The notes below the pieces were generated by a model, which was not told where the DNA came from, searched no databases, and saw only the letters and a program-made list of their open reading frames with translations. This document shows positions 9,406-18,672 of a stretch of DNA of 64,000 nucleotides, one piece after another (the stretch's first letter is position 1; the number at the start of each line of letters is the position of its first letter). The translations under genes and the position numbers were made by a program. Source of the stretch: Aeromicrobium camelliae (GTDB lineage Bacteria > Actinomycetota > Actinomycetes > Propionibacteriales > Nocardioidaceae); the NCBI RefSeq assembly GCF_003850045.1, contig NZ_RQJX01000006.1:1-64000 (forward strand). Direction: 5' to 3'.

Positions 9406-10326
9406 GTGTCGCACGCTGCCGTCGAAGTCACCGACCTGGTCATGCGGTACGGCGACGTCACCGCTGTCGACGGCCTCACGTTGCGCGTCGAACCCGGCAC
9501 GGTGACCTCCATCCTCGGGCCCAACGGCGCCGGCAAGACCACGACCATCGAGACGTGTGAGGGGTTCCGGCGCCCTCATGCCGGCCGGGTCCGGGTGCTC
9601 GGCCTCGATCCCGTCGCCGATGCCGCCGAACTGCGACCGCGCGTGGGCGTGATGCTGCAGTCCGGCGGCGCCTGGCTCGGCGTACGGACCGAGGAGATGT
9701 TGCGCCACATGGCCTCGCTCCACGCCCATCCGCTCGACGTCCCCGCACTCATCGAGCGGCTCGGGATGGGCTCCTTCGCGCGGACGAGCTACCGCCGCCT
9801 GTCTGGAGGAGAACGCCAGCGGCTGAGCCTCGCGATGGCGATCGTCGGCCGTCCCGAACTGCTCTTCCTCGATGAACCGAGCGCGGGCCTCGACCCGCAG
9901 TCGCGACGCGCCACCTGGGATCTCGTCGCCGAACTGCGGGAGCACGGCGTGACGACCGTCCTCACCACTCACTTCATGGACGAGGCCGAGACGTTGTCGG
10001 ACTTCGTGCACATCGTCGATTCCGGCCGCGTCATCGCCTCCGGCTCCCCCGGCGAGCTCTCCGGTGACGGCTCGCGCAACACGATCCGGGTGACCGCCCG
10101 TCCCGGCCTCGCCCTGGGTCCGCTCGCAGACCGGCTGCCCACCGGATCGTCGATCGAGGAGCCCGTTCCCGGCCAGTACGTCGTCACCGGAGACGTCTGC
10201 CCGCCGCTCGTGACGGCCGTCGCGCGCTGGTTCAGCGATCAGGACGTCCTCGTCGAGTCGATGCTCGTGGAGCGCCAGTCCTTGGAGGACCGTTTCCTCG
10301 AACTCACCGGGAAGGCGCTGCGATGA
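9406..10326 (+). CDS. ABC transporter ATP-binding protein
   Basis: 306 residues, DRR/CcmA-like ATPase. Walker A is GPNGAGKTT (about residues 39-47), the signature LSGGERQR, Walker B LLFLDEPSAGLD, and the switch histidine is in TTHFMDEAE. A C-terminal extension of about 80 residues follows. It is partnered with the permease that overlaps it by 4 nt and with ctaA downstream. M. tuberculosis has the same arrangement (Rv1458c, Rv1457c, ctaA). The substrate is unknown; a role in cytochrome or heme-related export is inferred from context. Confidence 0.92.
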   Translation: MSHAAVEVTDLVMRYGDVTAVDGLTLRVEPGTVTSILGPNGAGKTTTIETCEGFRRPHAGRVRVLGLDPVADAAELRPRVGVMLQSGGAWLGVRTEEMLRHMASLHAHPLDVPALIERLGMGSFARTSYRRLSGGERQRLSLAMAIVGRPELLFLDEPSAGLDPQSRRATWDLVAELREHGVTTVLTTHFMDEAETLSDFVHIVDSGRVIASGSPGELSGDGSRNTIRVTARPGLALGPLADRLPTGSSIEEPVPGQYVVTGDVCPPLVTAVARWFSDQDVLVESMLVERQSLEDRFLELTGKALR

Positions 10327-11102
10327 TGACGCCCCTCGACCTCTCTCCCGCTCCCGGTGCCGCACCGCGCGGCGCGATGCTGCGCTCGCAGACGGCGATG
10401 GAGCTCAAGCTCCTGCTGCGCAATGGCGAGCAGGTGCTGCTGACGATCATCATCCCGCTGATCCTGCTGATCGCCGGCACACGCTCGGACCGCATCGTCG
10501 ATCTCGGTCCCGGACGACCGATCGACGTCATCACACCGGGCGTCCTGGCGCTCGCGATCCTCTCCACCTCGTTCACCTCGCTGGCGATCGCCACCGGCTT
10601 CGAGCGCCGCTACGGCGTCCTCAAACGGCTCGGCGCCTCGCCGCTGCCGCGTTCAGGGCTGGTCATCGGCAAGATCGCGGCCGTCGTCCTGGTCGAGATC
10701 GCTCAACTCGCGCTGCTGAGCGTGGTGGCCCTCCTGCTCGGCTGGGAGCCCGCGGGGGGCGTGTTCCCCTGGCTGTGGCTCGCACTGCTGGCCGTGCTGG
10801 GTACGGCGGCCTTCGGCTCGTTGGCCCTGCTCATCGCCGGAACGCTCCGGGCCGAAGCGACTCTCGCGCTCGCCAACCTCGTGTACGTCGTGCTGCTCGT
10901 GGGTGGCGCGCTGCTGGTCCCGTTGGACCGCTATCCCGATGCCGCTCAGTCGGTTCTCGGCCTCCTGCCGTCGGCCGCGCTGGGCGAAGGCCTGCGCGAC
11001 ACCTTCGCTGTCGGCGCACCGCACTGGTCGGCCGTCGCCGTCCTCGCCGGCTGGACTGCTGTCGCCGGCGCCCTCACCACCAGGAGTTTCACATGGGAGT
11101 GA
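10323..11102 (+). CDS. ABC-2 type permease
   Basis: 259 residues with about six hydrophobic helices, matching ABC-2 exporters. The usual RRYGVLKRLGASPLPR loop (about residues 95-110) follows helix 2. The start is ATG at 10323 or 10326; both overlap the ATPase stop, so coupling is certain in either case. The C-terminus overlaps ctaA by 10 nt. Substrate not identified. Confidence 0.9.
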   Translation: MMTPLDLSPAPGAAPRGAMLRSQTAMELKLLLRNGEQVLLTIIIPLILLIAGTRSDRIVDLGPGRPIDVITPGVLALAILSTSFTSLAIATGFERRYGVLKRLGASPLPRSGLVIGKIAAVVLVEIAQLALLSVVALLLGWEPAGGVFPWLWLALLAVLGTAAFGSLALLIAGTLRAEATLALANLVYVVLLVGGALLVPLDRYPDAAQSVLGLLPSAALGEGLRDTFAVGAPHWSAVAVLAGWTAVAGALTTRSFTWE

Positions 11103-11995
11103 AGGAACTGCTCAGCCCGAGCGACATCCGCCGTTCCACGGTGGTGAAGTGGGCGTGGGCCTCCCTCGTCGCCAACACGGTGATCATCCTGACCGGCGGC
11201 CTGGTCCGGCTCACCGGCTCGGGACTCGGCTGCCCGACGTGGCCCAAGTGCACGGACGAGTCGTTCGTGCCGCACAGCTCCCTCGGATGGCACGGGGCGA
11301 TCGAGTTCGGCAACCGGCTGCTCACGTACGTGCTCATCGCCGTGGCGATCGCCACGTTCGTCGCGGTCTGGCGCTGGCGCGGCGCCACTCCCCTGCTGCG
11401 TCGACTCACCCTCGTGATGGCGCTCGGCATCCCCTTCCAGGGCGTCATCGGCGGCATCACCGTCCTCACCCAGCTCAACCCCTGGGTGGTCGCGCTGCAT
11501 CTGCTGCTGTCGATGGGCTTGGTCGTCGCGTCCACGGTGCTGCTGGTGAAGGTGCGCGGCGGGCAGGGTCTCGACGTCGACGAGCTCACACGCAAACTCA
11601 CGTACGCGGCCTACGGCCTCCTGCTCGTGGCGATTTACCTCGGCACGGTCGTCACCGGCAGCGGCCCGCACGCCGGCGACGCGGACGCCCCGCGCAACGG
11701 ACTCGACCCGCAGCTGTGGAGCCGAATCCACGCGGTGTCGGTGTGGGCGCTCGTCATCGTCACCGTCATCGTCGTGTGGCGGCTGCGCCAGCACCCGGCG
11801 CGCAGCGCGGCCCTCGGCCTGCTGGTCGTCGAGCTGGCGCAGGGTCTCATCGGCTACGTGCAGTACTTCACGGACCTGCCGATCGCCCTCGTGGCGGCGC
11901 ACCTCGTCGGCGGGGCCGTCCTCCTCGCGTCGGCCACGTACGTCGTCTTGCTGGTCAGCGGGAGCCGCGACCGCCAGCCGGTCGCCGCATCGTGA
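11093..11995 (+). CDS. ctaA: CtaA/Cox15 heme A synthase
   Basis: 300 residues, eight transmembrane helices. It oxidises the C8 methyl of heme O to a formyl group to make heme A for cytochrome aa3 oxidase. The four heme-ligand histidines are visible in GWHGAIEFGNR, VALHLLLS, SRIHAVSVW and VAAHLVGG, two per four-helix half. A cysteine pair GLGCPTWPKC in the first external loop matches the conserved disulfide of Bacillus CtaA. Its partner ctaB lies three genes away on the other strand. The 3' end overlaps the convergent GNAT gene by 41 nt. Confidence 0.95.
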   Translation: MGVKELLSPSDIRRSTVVKWAWASLVANTVIILTGGLVRLTGSGLGCPTWPKCTDESFVPHSSLGWHGAIEFGNRLLTYVLIAVAIATFVAVWRWRGATPLLRRLTLVMALGIPFQGVIGGITVLTQLNPWVVALHLLLSMGLVVASTVLLVKVRGGQGLDVDELTRKLTYAAYGLLLVAIYLGTVVTGSGPHAGDADAPRNGLDPQLWSRIHAVSVWALVIVTVIVVWRLRQHPARSAALGLLVVELAQGLIGYVQYFTDLPIALVAAHLVGGAVLLASATYVVLLVSGSRDRQPVAAS

Positions 11996-12431
11996 GGGTT
12001 CCCTCGTCGTCCAGCGGCGCCCCGTCCAGCACGAACCCCATCGCCTCGTAGAAGCCCTGCGCTCGCGCGTTGCCTGCCATCACGCGCAGCGCGACCGGGC
12101 GATCCTGCGCGACCTCGAGGACCCGTTCGACCAAGGCGCGGCCGACACCGCGCCCGCGCCCTTCGCTCGCCACCCACATCGAGATCAGCTCACACTGATC
12201 TGACCGCGGCGACGCACCGACGATTCCCAGATCGACTTCATCGTCCGTCGCCACGAAGAGCCGGTCAGCGCCGCTGAGTCGCTCGCGCCACCGTGCCTCG
12301 GTGTCGCCGCCCTCGATCCAGGCGTGAGCGCTCCGCGCGAACGCCTCGGCGTCATCGCTCAGAGCTCGCAGGCGCAGAGCGCGCCACCGCCGCCAGTCGT
12401 CCGGACCGACCTCCTCGACCACGACCGTCAT
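11955..12431 (-). CDS. GNAT-family N-acetyltransferase
   Basis: 158 residues with one GNAT domain. The acetyl-CoA loop is ASEGRGRGVGRALVE (about residues 88-102), followed by NARAQGFYEAMGF, the usual helix-4/strand-5 motif. The ATG at 12431 is chosen because it overlaps the upstream gene's stop as ATGA and yields a domain of normal length. The substrate cannot be told from sequence. The final 14 codons run antisense into ctaA. Confidence 0.9.
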   Translation of the reverse strand: MTVVVEEVGPDDWRRWRALRLRALSDDAEAFARSAHAWIEGGDTEARWRERLSGADRLFVATDDEVDLGIVGASPRSDQCELISMWVASEGRGRGVGRALVERVLEVAQDRPVALRVMAGNARAQGFYEAMGFVLDGAPLDDEGTLTMRRPAGGRGSR

Positions 12432-12781
12432 CGCGGTGGTGCGGAGCGCCGCTCGCGTAGCCCCACCGCGAGTCCCGCGAGGAGCGCTGCGAGGACGGCG
12501 GCCGCGACGAAGACCCCGATGGCGGCGACGCTCCAGCGAAGACCGGCGTCGCCGGAGGGGATGACGGCCGAGCTCCATCCGACCGCCACTCCCGCTGCCG
12601 AGGCGAGACTGATCGCCGGGAGATCACGGCGGGAGAGAACGACAGCGGCCACCACGACCAGCACGGCCGACGTCAGCGCGGCGGCGACCCACCAGGCGGG
12701 AGCGTCCAGCGCCGTGGGCCAGAGCAACCAGGTCACCGCGTGGGCGGCGCCGAGGACGAGCCAGGTGATCGCGGTGCGCAT
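12428..12781 (-). CDS. Four-helix membrane protein, unknown function
   Basis: 117 residues, not recognised. Four hydrophobic segments (about residues 2-22, 29-50, 56-72 and 83-107) separated by short loops, with a basic C-terminus. It is co-translated with the GNAT enzyme (ATGA overlap) and preceded by a clear -10. Similar small Trp/Ala-rich membrane proteins are common beside ctaB in Actinobacteria, but I know of no function. Confidence 0.75.
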   Translation of the reverse strand: MRTAITWLVLGAAHAVTWLLWPTALDAPAWWVAAALTSAVLVVVAAVVLSRRDLPAISLASAAGVAVGWSSAVIPSGDAGLRWSVAAIGVFVAAAVLAALLAGLAVGLRERRSAPPR

Positions 12782-12787
12782 GCGCCG

Positions 12788-12793
12788 AGCCTA
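12788..12793 (-). promoter_or_regulatory. -10 element of the membrane protein/GNAT pair
   Basis: TAGGCT on the minus strand ends 6 nt before the ATG at 12781, a leaderless arrangement. Confidence 0.5.
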
Positions 12794-12800
12794 ACGCGGC

Positions 12801-13748
12801 TCAGCCGATGAACGGGTCCAGTGCGGCGGCGACGAAGAGCAACGCGAGGTACGCGTTGGAGAAGTGGAAGAGCCGCATCGGCTTGATGACCGACAGCTGC
12901 TCCGTCTCCCGCGTCCGCCCGCGCAGATCGTAGGCCTCGGCGAGGAAGACGATGCCGAGCACGATCGCGACGGCCGGGTAGAACCAGCTCGTATCGGCCA
13001 CGGGCCACACGGCGATCGAGGTGATGACCGTCGCCCAGGTGTACAGCACGATCTGCCGGCCGACCTCGGCCGCCGGCGCGACGGACGGGAGCATCGGGAC
13101 GTCGGCCGCGGCGTAGTCCTCGCGGTACCGCATGGCGAGCGCCCACGTGTGCGGCGGCGTCCAGAAGAACACGATGAGGAACAACACGAAGGGCGCCCAC
13201 GCGAGCTCGTTGGTCATCGCGGTCCAGCCGATCAGCGGCGGGAAGCAGCCGGCGATGCCGCCCCACACGATGTTCTGGCTCGTGCGGCGCTTGAGGATCA
13301 TGGAGTAGCCGACGACGTAGAAGACGTTGGCCGCGAGGGCGAGCCACGCCGACAGCCAGTTGACGAGCGTCCCCAGCCACACGGTGGACAAGACGCCGAG
13401 GACGAGACCGAAGATCAGCGCGTTACGGGTGCCGACCTGGTGGCGCGGAAGCGGGCGACGCGACGTGCGCCGCATCTTGGTGTCGATGTCGGCGTCGACC
13501 ACGCAGTTGAGCGCGTTGGCGCTGGCTGCGGCGAGCGTGCCGCCGATCATCGTGGCGGCGGCGAGGCCGAACGACGGGACTCCCCGTGCTGCCAGGAACA
13601 TCACCGGCAGCGTCGTCACCAGCAGCAGCTCGATGATCCGCGGCTTCGTCAGAGCGACGTAGGCCTTGACGACATCAGCCACGGCAGAGCGGTGCTTCCG
13701 CGGATGCGACGTGCCGGCGACGGGGGTCTCGGGTTCGACGGAAGTCAC
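12801..13748 (-). CDS. ctaB: CtaB/CyoE protoheme IX farnesyltransferase (heme O synthase)
   Basis: 315 residues, UbiA-family prenyltransferase with about nine helices that attaches farnesyl to heme B to make heme O. The first Asp-rich motif is NCVVDADIDTKMRRTSRRPL (about residues 93-112), the second YDLRGRTRETEQ. Its product feeds ctaA. The GTG start lacks a Shine-Dalgarno but follows a -10 by 6 nt. It is divergent from tkt across about 71 nt, an arrangement also seen in M. tuberculosis. Confidence 0.96.
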   Translation of the reverse strand: MTSVEPETPVAGTSHPRKHRSAVADVVKAYVALTKPRIIELLLVTTLPVMFLAARGVPSFGLAAATMIGGTLAAASANALNCVVDADIDTKMRRTSRRPLPRHQVGTRNALIFGLVLGVLSTVWLGTLVNWLSAWLALAANVFYVVGYSMILKRRTSQNIVWGGIAGCFPPLIGWTAMTNELAWAPFVLFLIVFFWTPPHTWALAMRYREDYAAADVPMLPSVAPAAEVGRQIVLYTWATVITSIAVWPVADTSWFYPAVAIVLGIVFLAEAYDLRGRTRETEQLSVIKPMRLFHFSNAYLALLFVAAALDPFIG

Positions 13749-13754
13749 CTGATG

Positions 13755-13760
13755 AGTCTA
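13755..13760 (-). promoter_or_regulatory. -10 element of ctaB
   Basis: TAGACT ends 6 nt before the GTG at 13748, so ctaB is probably leaderless. Confidence 0.55.
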
Positions 13761-13819
13761 ACTCGCGCGGAGTAGGCTCGGAGTGACCGGATCTACCGAC
13801 CGATCTTGGAGTGAGGCTT

Positions 13820-15979
13820 GTGAGCGCTGGACCGTCCGAACTTGAGTGGAACGACCTCGATCGGAGGGCGGTGGACACGGCGCGACTGCTCGCCGCCGAC
13901 GCCGTGCAGAAGGCCGGCCACGGCCATCCCGGTACCGCCATGAGCCTCGCGCCCGCGGCGTACCTGCTCTACCAGAAGCTGATGCGGCACAACCCCGCCG
14001 ATCCGCACTGGACAGGTCGCGACCGTTTCGTCCTCTCGTGCGGCCACACCAGCCTCACGCAGTACGTTCAGCTCTACCTCGCGGGGTATCCGCTGCAGCT
14101 GAGCGACCTCCAGTCGCTGCGCACGTGGGGCAGCCAGACCCCCGGTCACCCCGAGTACGGACACACCGAGGGCATCGAGGTCACCACGGGCCCGCTCGGC
14201 CAGGGCATCGCGAACGCGGTGGGCATGGCGATGGCCGCCCGCCGCGAGCGTGGCCTCTTCGATCCGGACGCCGCCCCCGGCGAGAGCGCCTTCGACCACC
14301 AGGTCTACGTGATCGCCTCGGACGGGGACCTGCAGGAGGGCGTCTCCGCGGAGGCGTCCTCGCTGGCCGGCCACCTCAAGCTCGGCAACCTCACGGTGCT
14401 CTACGACGACAACAAGATCTCGATCGAGGACGACACCGACGTCGCGTTCACCGAGAACGTCGCGCAGCGTTACGAGGCCTACGGCTGGCACGTCCAGACC
14501 GTCGACTGGACCCACGGCGGCAGCGAGTACCGCGAGGACGTCCACGCCCTCTGGGATGCGTACCAGGCGGCCGCTCAGGTCACCGACAAGCCGAGCCTCA
14601 TCGTGCTGCGCACGATCATCGCGTGGCCCGCACCGAACGCCCAGAACACCGGCGCCGCCCACGGCTCCGCACTCGGCGACGACGAGGTCCGTGCGACCAA
14701 GGAGGTGCTCGGCTTCGATCCCGACCGCCAGTTCGCGGTCGACGACGAGGTCATCGCCCACACGCAGGCCGCTCGCGCGCGCGGCGAGGAGGCGCAGTCG
14801 GCCTGGCAGGAGCGATTCGACGCCTGGGCATCGGCCGAGCCCGAGCGTTACGCGCTGTTCCAGCGCCTGCAGAACCGCGAGCTCCCCGACGGCTGGGCTG
14901 ACCAGCTCCCGGTCTACGACGCCGATGAGAAGGGCGTCGCGACCCGCGTCGCGTCCGGTGACTTCCTGACCGCGGCCGCCGAGCTGCTTCCGGAGTTGTG
15001 GGGCGGTTCCGCCGACCTCGCCGGCTCCAACAACACCACCCCCAAGGGCCAGCCGTCGTTCATCCCGCCGGAGTGGTCGACCAAGAAGTTCAGCGGCGAC
15101 TGGTACGGGCGCGTGCTGCACTTCGGCATCCGCGAGCATGCGATGGGCGCGATCCTCAACGGCATCGCGCTCCACGGCCCCACCCGGCCGTACGGCGGCA
15201 CGTTCCTCGTGTTCAGCGACTACATGCGCCCCGCCGTGCGGCTCGCCGCGCTGCAGGAGCTCCCGGTCACGTTCGTCTGGACCCACGACTCCATCGGTCT
15301 CGGCGAGGACGGCCCCACCCACCAGCCCATCGAGCACCTGACCGCGCTGCGCGCGATTCCGGGCCTCGACGTCGTCCGGCCGGCGGACGCCAACGAGACG
15401 GTCGCCGTGTGGCGCACGATCCTCGAGCGTCACCACCGTCCGGCGGCCCTGGCGCTCAGCCGCCAGAACCTGCCGGTGTTCCCGCGTGGCACCGACGGTT
15501 TCGCGCCGGCGTCCGAGGCGGCGAAGGGCGCCTACGTGCTCATCGACGCCGAGGGCACGCCGGACGTCGTGCTCGTCGCCACCGGCTCGGAGGTGCAGAT
15601 CGCGGTCAAGGCTCGCGCGCTGCTCGCCGACGAGGGCATCCAGGCCCGCGTCGTGTCGATGCCGTGCCGCGAGTGGTTCGAGGAGCAGAGCGCCGAGTAC
15701 CGCGATAGCGTGATCCCGCCGCACGTGCGGGCACGCGTCGCCGTCGAGGCGGGTGTGGCGCTGGGCTGGCGCGACGTCGTCGGCGACGCCGGTCGCATCG
15801 TCAGCATCGAGCATTTCGGCGCGTCCGCGGCGTTCGCGACCTTGTACGAGAAGTTCGGCATCACGGCCGAGGCCACGGTGGCGGCAGCGAAGGAGTCGAT
15901 GGGCGCGGTGACCTCCGATGCCGGCGTCCCCTTCGCGGCGCGGCCCACGGGCCCGGTGCTGCCGGACACGACCCACTGA
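13820..15979 (+). CDS. tkt: Transketolase
   Basis: 719 residues, full length. It transfers two-carbon units between pentose-phosphate sugars using TPP. The TPP/metal motif is ASDGDLQEGVSAEASS (around residues 165-180), and the central pyrimidine domain contains FGIREHAMGAI and the GLGEDGPTHQP motif. An in-frame GTG exists at 13811, but the GTG at 13820 is preferred because GGAGTGAGG lies directly before it. First gene of tkt-tal-pgi-zwf-opcA-pgl. Confidence 0.97.
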   Translation: MSAGPSELEWNDLDRRAVDTARLLAADAVQKAGHGHPGTAMSLAPAAYLLYQKLMRHNPADPHWTGRDRFVLSCGHTSLTQYVQLYLAGYPLQLSDLQSLRTWGSQTPGHPEYGHTEGIEVTTGPLGQGIANAVGMAMAARRERGLFDPDAAPGESAFDHQVYVIASDGDLQEGVSAEASSLAGHLKLGNLTVLYDDNKISIEDDTDVAFTENVAQRYEAYGWHVQTVDWTHGGSEYREDVHALWDAYQAAAQVTDKPSLIVLRTIIAWPAPNAQNTGAAHGSALGDDEVRATKEVLGFDPDRQFAVDDEVIAHTQAARARGEEAQSAWQERFDAWASAEPERYALFQRLQNRELPDGWADQLPVYDADEKGVATRVASGDFLTAAAELLPELWGGSADLAGSNNTTPKGQPSFIPPEWSTKKFSGDWYGRVLHFGIREHAMGAILNGIALHGPTRPYGGTFLVFSDYMRPAVRLAALQELPVTFVWTHDSIGLGEDGPTHQPIEHLTALRAIPGLDVVRPADANETVAVWRTILERHHRPAALALSRQNLPVFPRGTDGFAPASEAAKGAYVLIDAEGTPDVVLVATGSEVQIAVKARALLADEGIQARVVSMPCREWFEEQSAEYRDSVIPPHVRARVAVEAGVALGWRDVVGDAGRIVSIEHFGASAAFATLYEKFGITAEATVAAAKESMGAVTSDAGVPFAARPTGPVLPDTTH

Positions 15980-16000
15980 CACACAACGGGAGGAAACCCC

Positions 16001-17089
16001 ATGAGCGATCGTCTTGCGGCACTGAGTGAGGCAGGCGTCTCGATCTGGTTGGACGACCTGTCGCGAGAGAGGATCGAGACCGGCAACCTCGCCGAGCTCG
16101 TCGAGAGCAAGCATGTCGTCGGGGTCACCACCAACCCGACGATCTTCGCCTCCGCGCTGGCCAAGGGCGAGCGGTACGAGCCGCAGGTGCGCGAGCTCAA
16201 GGCGAACGGTGCCGATATCGACACCGCGATCTTCGAACTGACCACGACGGACGTCCAGCGCGCCTGCGACATCCTGCGTCCGGTCTACGACCGCACCGAC
16301 GGCGTCGACGGCCGGGTGTCCATCGAGGTCGAGCCGGGCCTCGCCCACGACACCGATGGCACGGTCGAGCTCGCGCAGCGGCTGTGGGAGCGCGTCGACC
16401 GCCCGAACCTCTTCATCAAGATCCCGGCGACCCGCGAGGGACTCCCGGCGATCGCGGCGACCATCGCCCGCGGCATCAGCGTCAACGTCACATTGATCTT
16501 CTCGCTGGAGCGCTACCGCGACGTGATGGACGCCTACCTGTACGGCCTGGAGCAGGCGGCGGCCGAGGGCCGCGATCTCAGCACTATCGCCTCCGTGGCG
16601 TCCTTCTTCGTGAGCCGCGTCGACTCCGAGGTGGACGGCCGGCTCCCCGAAGACAGCCCCCTGCGTGGCAAGGCCGCCATCGCGAACGCGCGTCTCGCCC
16701 ATGAGGCGTTCGTCCAGGTGTTCTCCTCCGAGCGCGCCCGAGCGCTCCTCGACCAGGGGGCCAAGCCGCAGCGCCCGCTGTGGGCCTCCACGGGGGTCAA
16801 GGACCCAGCGTACCCCGACACGCTCTACGTGCAGGAGCTCGTCGTCGCCGATAGTGTCAACACCATGCCGGAGAAGACGCTGCTCGCCTTCGCCGATCAC
16901 GGCGAGGTCACGGGTGACACCGTGACGGGACGTTATGACGAAGCCCGCGACGTGCTCGCGGACCTGGAGAAGCAGGGCATCTCATACGACGAGGTCGTCG
17001 ACCAGCTCGAGGTCGAGGGTCTGCAGAAGTTCGACGCCTCGTGGGCCGAGTTGGTCGAGACCGTCCAGGCCGAGCTGGACAAGGCCTGA
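16001..17089 (+). CDS. tal: Transaldolase
   Basis: 362 residues, the long actinobacterial TalB-like form. The Schiff-base lysine is K140 in NLFIKIPAT. The [13 protein letters not shown] motif (residues 41-53) and [15 protein letters not shown] also mark the family. A strong GGGAGG lies 8 nt upstream of the ATG. It transfers dihydroxyacetone units in the non-oxidative pentose phosphate branch. pgi starts 2 nt after its stop. Confidence 0.97.
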   Translation: MSDRLAALSEAGVSIWLDDLSRERIETGNLAELVESKHVVGVTTNPTIFASALAKGERYEPQVRELKANGADIDTAIFELTTTDVQRACDILRPVYDRTDGVDGRVSIEVEPGLAHDTDGTVELAQRLWERVDRPNLFIKIPATREGLPAIAATIARGISVNVTLIFSLERYRDVMDAYLYGLEQAAAEGRDLSTIASVASFFVSRVDSEVDGRLPEDSPLRGKAAIANARLAHEAFVQVFSSERARALLDQGAKPQRPLWASTGVKDPAYPDTLYVQELVVADSVNTMPEKTLLAFADHGEVTGDTVTGRYDEARDVLADLEKQGISYDEVVDQLEVEGLQKFDASWAELVETVQAELDKA

Positions 17090-17091
17090 CC

Positions 17092-18672
17092 GTGGACGGG
17101 CAGAGCGCCGGGGTCGTTGAGCGGGCCCGGCTCACCGAAGGCTTCACCTCGGCCCTCGACGACGCCGTCGCAGCCCACGTCGCGTCGCAGATCTTCGCCG
17201 AGGTCCCCACGCTGTGGGGGCCTGCGGCCGAGGACGAGTCGGCGCGACGCCTGGGCTGGACGGCGGCCGCGGAGCGTTCCCGCGAACTGGTTCCGCGGAT
17301 CGAGCGCCTGCGCACGAGCCTGCTGGACCGCGGTGTCGACCGCATCGTGCTGTGTGGCATGGGCGGTTCCTCGCTGGCTCCCGAGGTCATCTGCCGGGCT
17401 GCGGGCGTCGAACTCGTCGTGCTCGACTCGTCGCACCCGGACATGGTCCGCGCGGCCATCACCGAGCTGGAGCGCACGGCGGTGGTCGTGTCGAGCAAGT
17501 CCGGCGGAACCGTCGAGACCGACAGCCAGCGCCGGGCGTTCGAGAAGGCGTTCAACGACGCGGGGATCGACCCGGCCGAGCGCATGATCGTCGTCACCGA
17601 CCCCGGCTCGCCGCTCGACCAGATCGGCCAGGAGTCGGGCTACGAGGTCTTCCAGGCCGACCCGAGCGTGGGTGGCCGCTACTCGGCGCTGACCGCGTTC
17701 GGCCTCGTACCCAGCGGTCTCGCCGGGGCTCCCATCGGTCAGCTCCTCGACGAAGCCGCGGCGGTTCAGGAGCCGCTGGCGTCGGACTCGCCCGATAATC
17801 CGGCGCTGCGGCTCGGCGTCCTGCTCGGAGTCGCCGCGCTCGACCACGCCGACAAGCTCGTGCTGGTCGATACCTCCGGCGTCGGCCTCGGCGATTGGGC
17901 CGAGCAGCTCGTGGCGGAGTCGACCGGCAAGAACGGCACCGGCATCCTCCCGGTCGTCGTGGCGAGCACCAGCTCGCCGAACTTCGCCTCCCACACCGGC
18001 GACTCCGTCCTCGTGGTGACGGGCAGCCGTGAACTTCCGGACGGGGGCTGGGCGGCTGCCGTGCACGGGACCCTCGGCGCGCAGTTCCTGCTCTGGGAGA
18101 CGGCCATCGCCGTGGCCGGACGCGTCCTCGGCATCAACCCGTTCGACCAGCCCGACGTGGAGAGCGCCAAGCAGGCCGCACGCGAACTGCTCGGCGGCGG
18201 TGGCGAGCGCCCCTCCCCCGACGCCACCGACGGCGACATCCAGCTGTTCGGAACCCAAGCGGACGATCTCGCCGGCGCGCTCGAGGCGTTCTTCGCCGAG
18301 CTCACGTCCGAGGGCTACCTCGCCGTCCAGGCGTACCTCGACCGTTGGACCCACGCGGACTTCGCCCAGGTGCGTGACGTTCTGGCCGAGCGACTCGGCC
18401 GGCCGGTGACCTTCGGCTGGGGCCCGCGGTTCCTGCACTCCACCGGCCAGTACCACAAGGGCGGCTCTCCTCACGGCGTGTTCCTCCAGCTCACGGACAC
18501 GCCCGTGGAAGACCTCGACATTCCCGGCCGCGACTTCAGCTTCGGCGACTTCATCGCCTCCCAGGCCGAGGGCGACGCCGCGGTCCTGCGTGACCACGGC
18601 CGCCCCGTGCTGCGACTGCATCTGACCGACACTCCCAACGGACTCGCACGACTCAGGAGCGTTCTGGCGTGA
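17092..18672 (+). CDS. pgi: Glucose-6-phosphate isomerase
   Basis: 526 residues with two SIS-type subdomains. CGMGGSSLAPEV (about residues 83-94) and SSKSGGTVETDSQRRAF form the sugar-phosphate site; HSTGQYHKGGSPHG is near the C-terminus. It interconverts glucose-6-P and fructose-6-P, linking the branch to glycolysis. The frame is open further upstream, but the GTG at 17092, 2 nt after the tal stop, is the only start that fits the operon. This divergent actinobacterial Pgi inside the pentose-phosphate cluster is also seen in Streptomyces. Confidence 0.93.
   Translation: MDGQSAGVVERARLTEGFTSALDDAVAAHVASQIFAEVPTLWGPAAEDESARRLGWTAAAERSRELVPRIERLRTSLLDRGVDRIVLCGMGGSSLAPEVICRAAGVELVVLDSSHPDMVRAAITELERTAVVVSSKSGGTVETDSQRRAFEKAFNDAGIDPAERMIVVTDPGSPLDQIGQESGYEVFQADPSVGGRYSALTAFGLVPSGLAGAPIGQLLDEAAAVQEPLASDSPDNPALRLGVLLGVAALDHADKLVLVDTSGVGLGDWAEQLVAESTGKNGTGILPVVVASTSSPNFASHTGDSVLVVTGSRELPDGGWAAAVHGTLGAQFLLWETAIAVAGRVLGINPFDQPDVESAKQAARELLGGGGERPSPDATDGDIQLFGTQADDLAGALEAFFAELTSEGYLAVQAYLDRWTHADFAQVRDVLAERLGRPVTFGWGPRFLHSTGQYHKGGSPHGVFLQLTDTPVEDLDIPGRDFSFGDFIASQAEGDAAVLRDHGRPVLRLHLTDTPNGLARLRSVLA

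Noticed and set aside
13793-16900. Minus-strand open frame of about 1,035 codons opposite tkt and tal
   Set aside because: Shadow frame: no recognisable motif, and it runs antisense to two clear enzymes.
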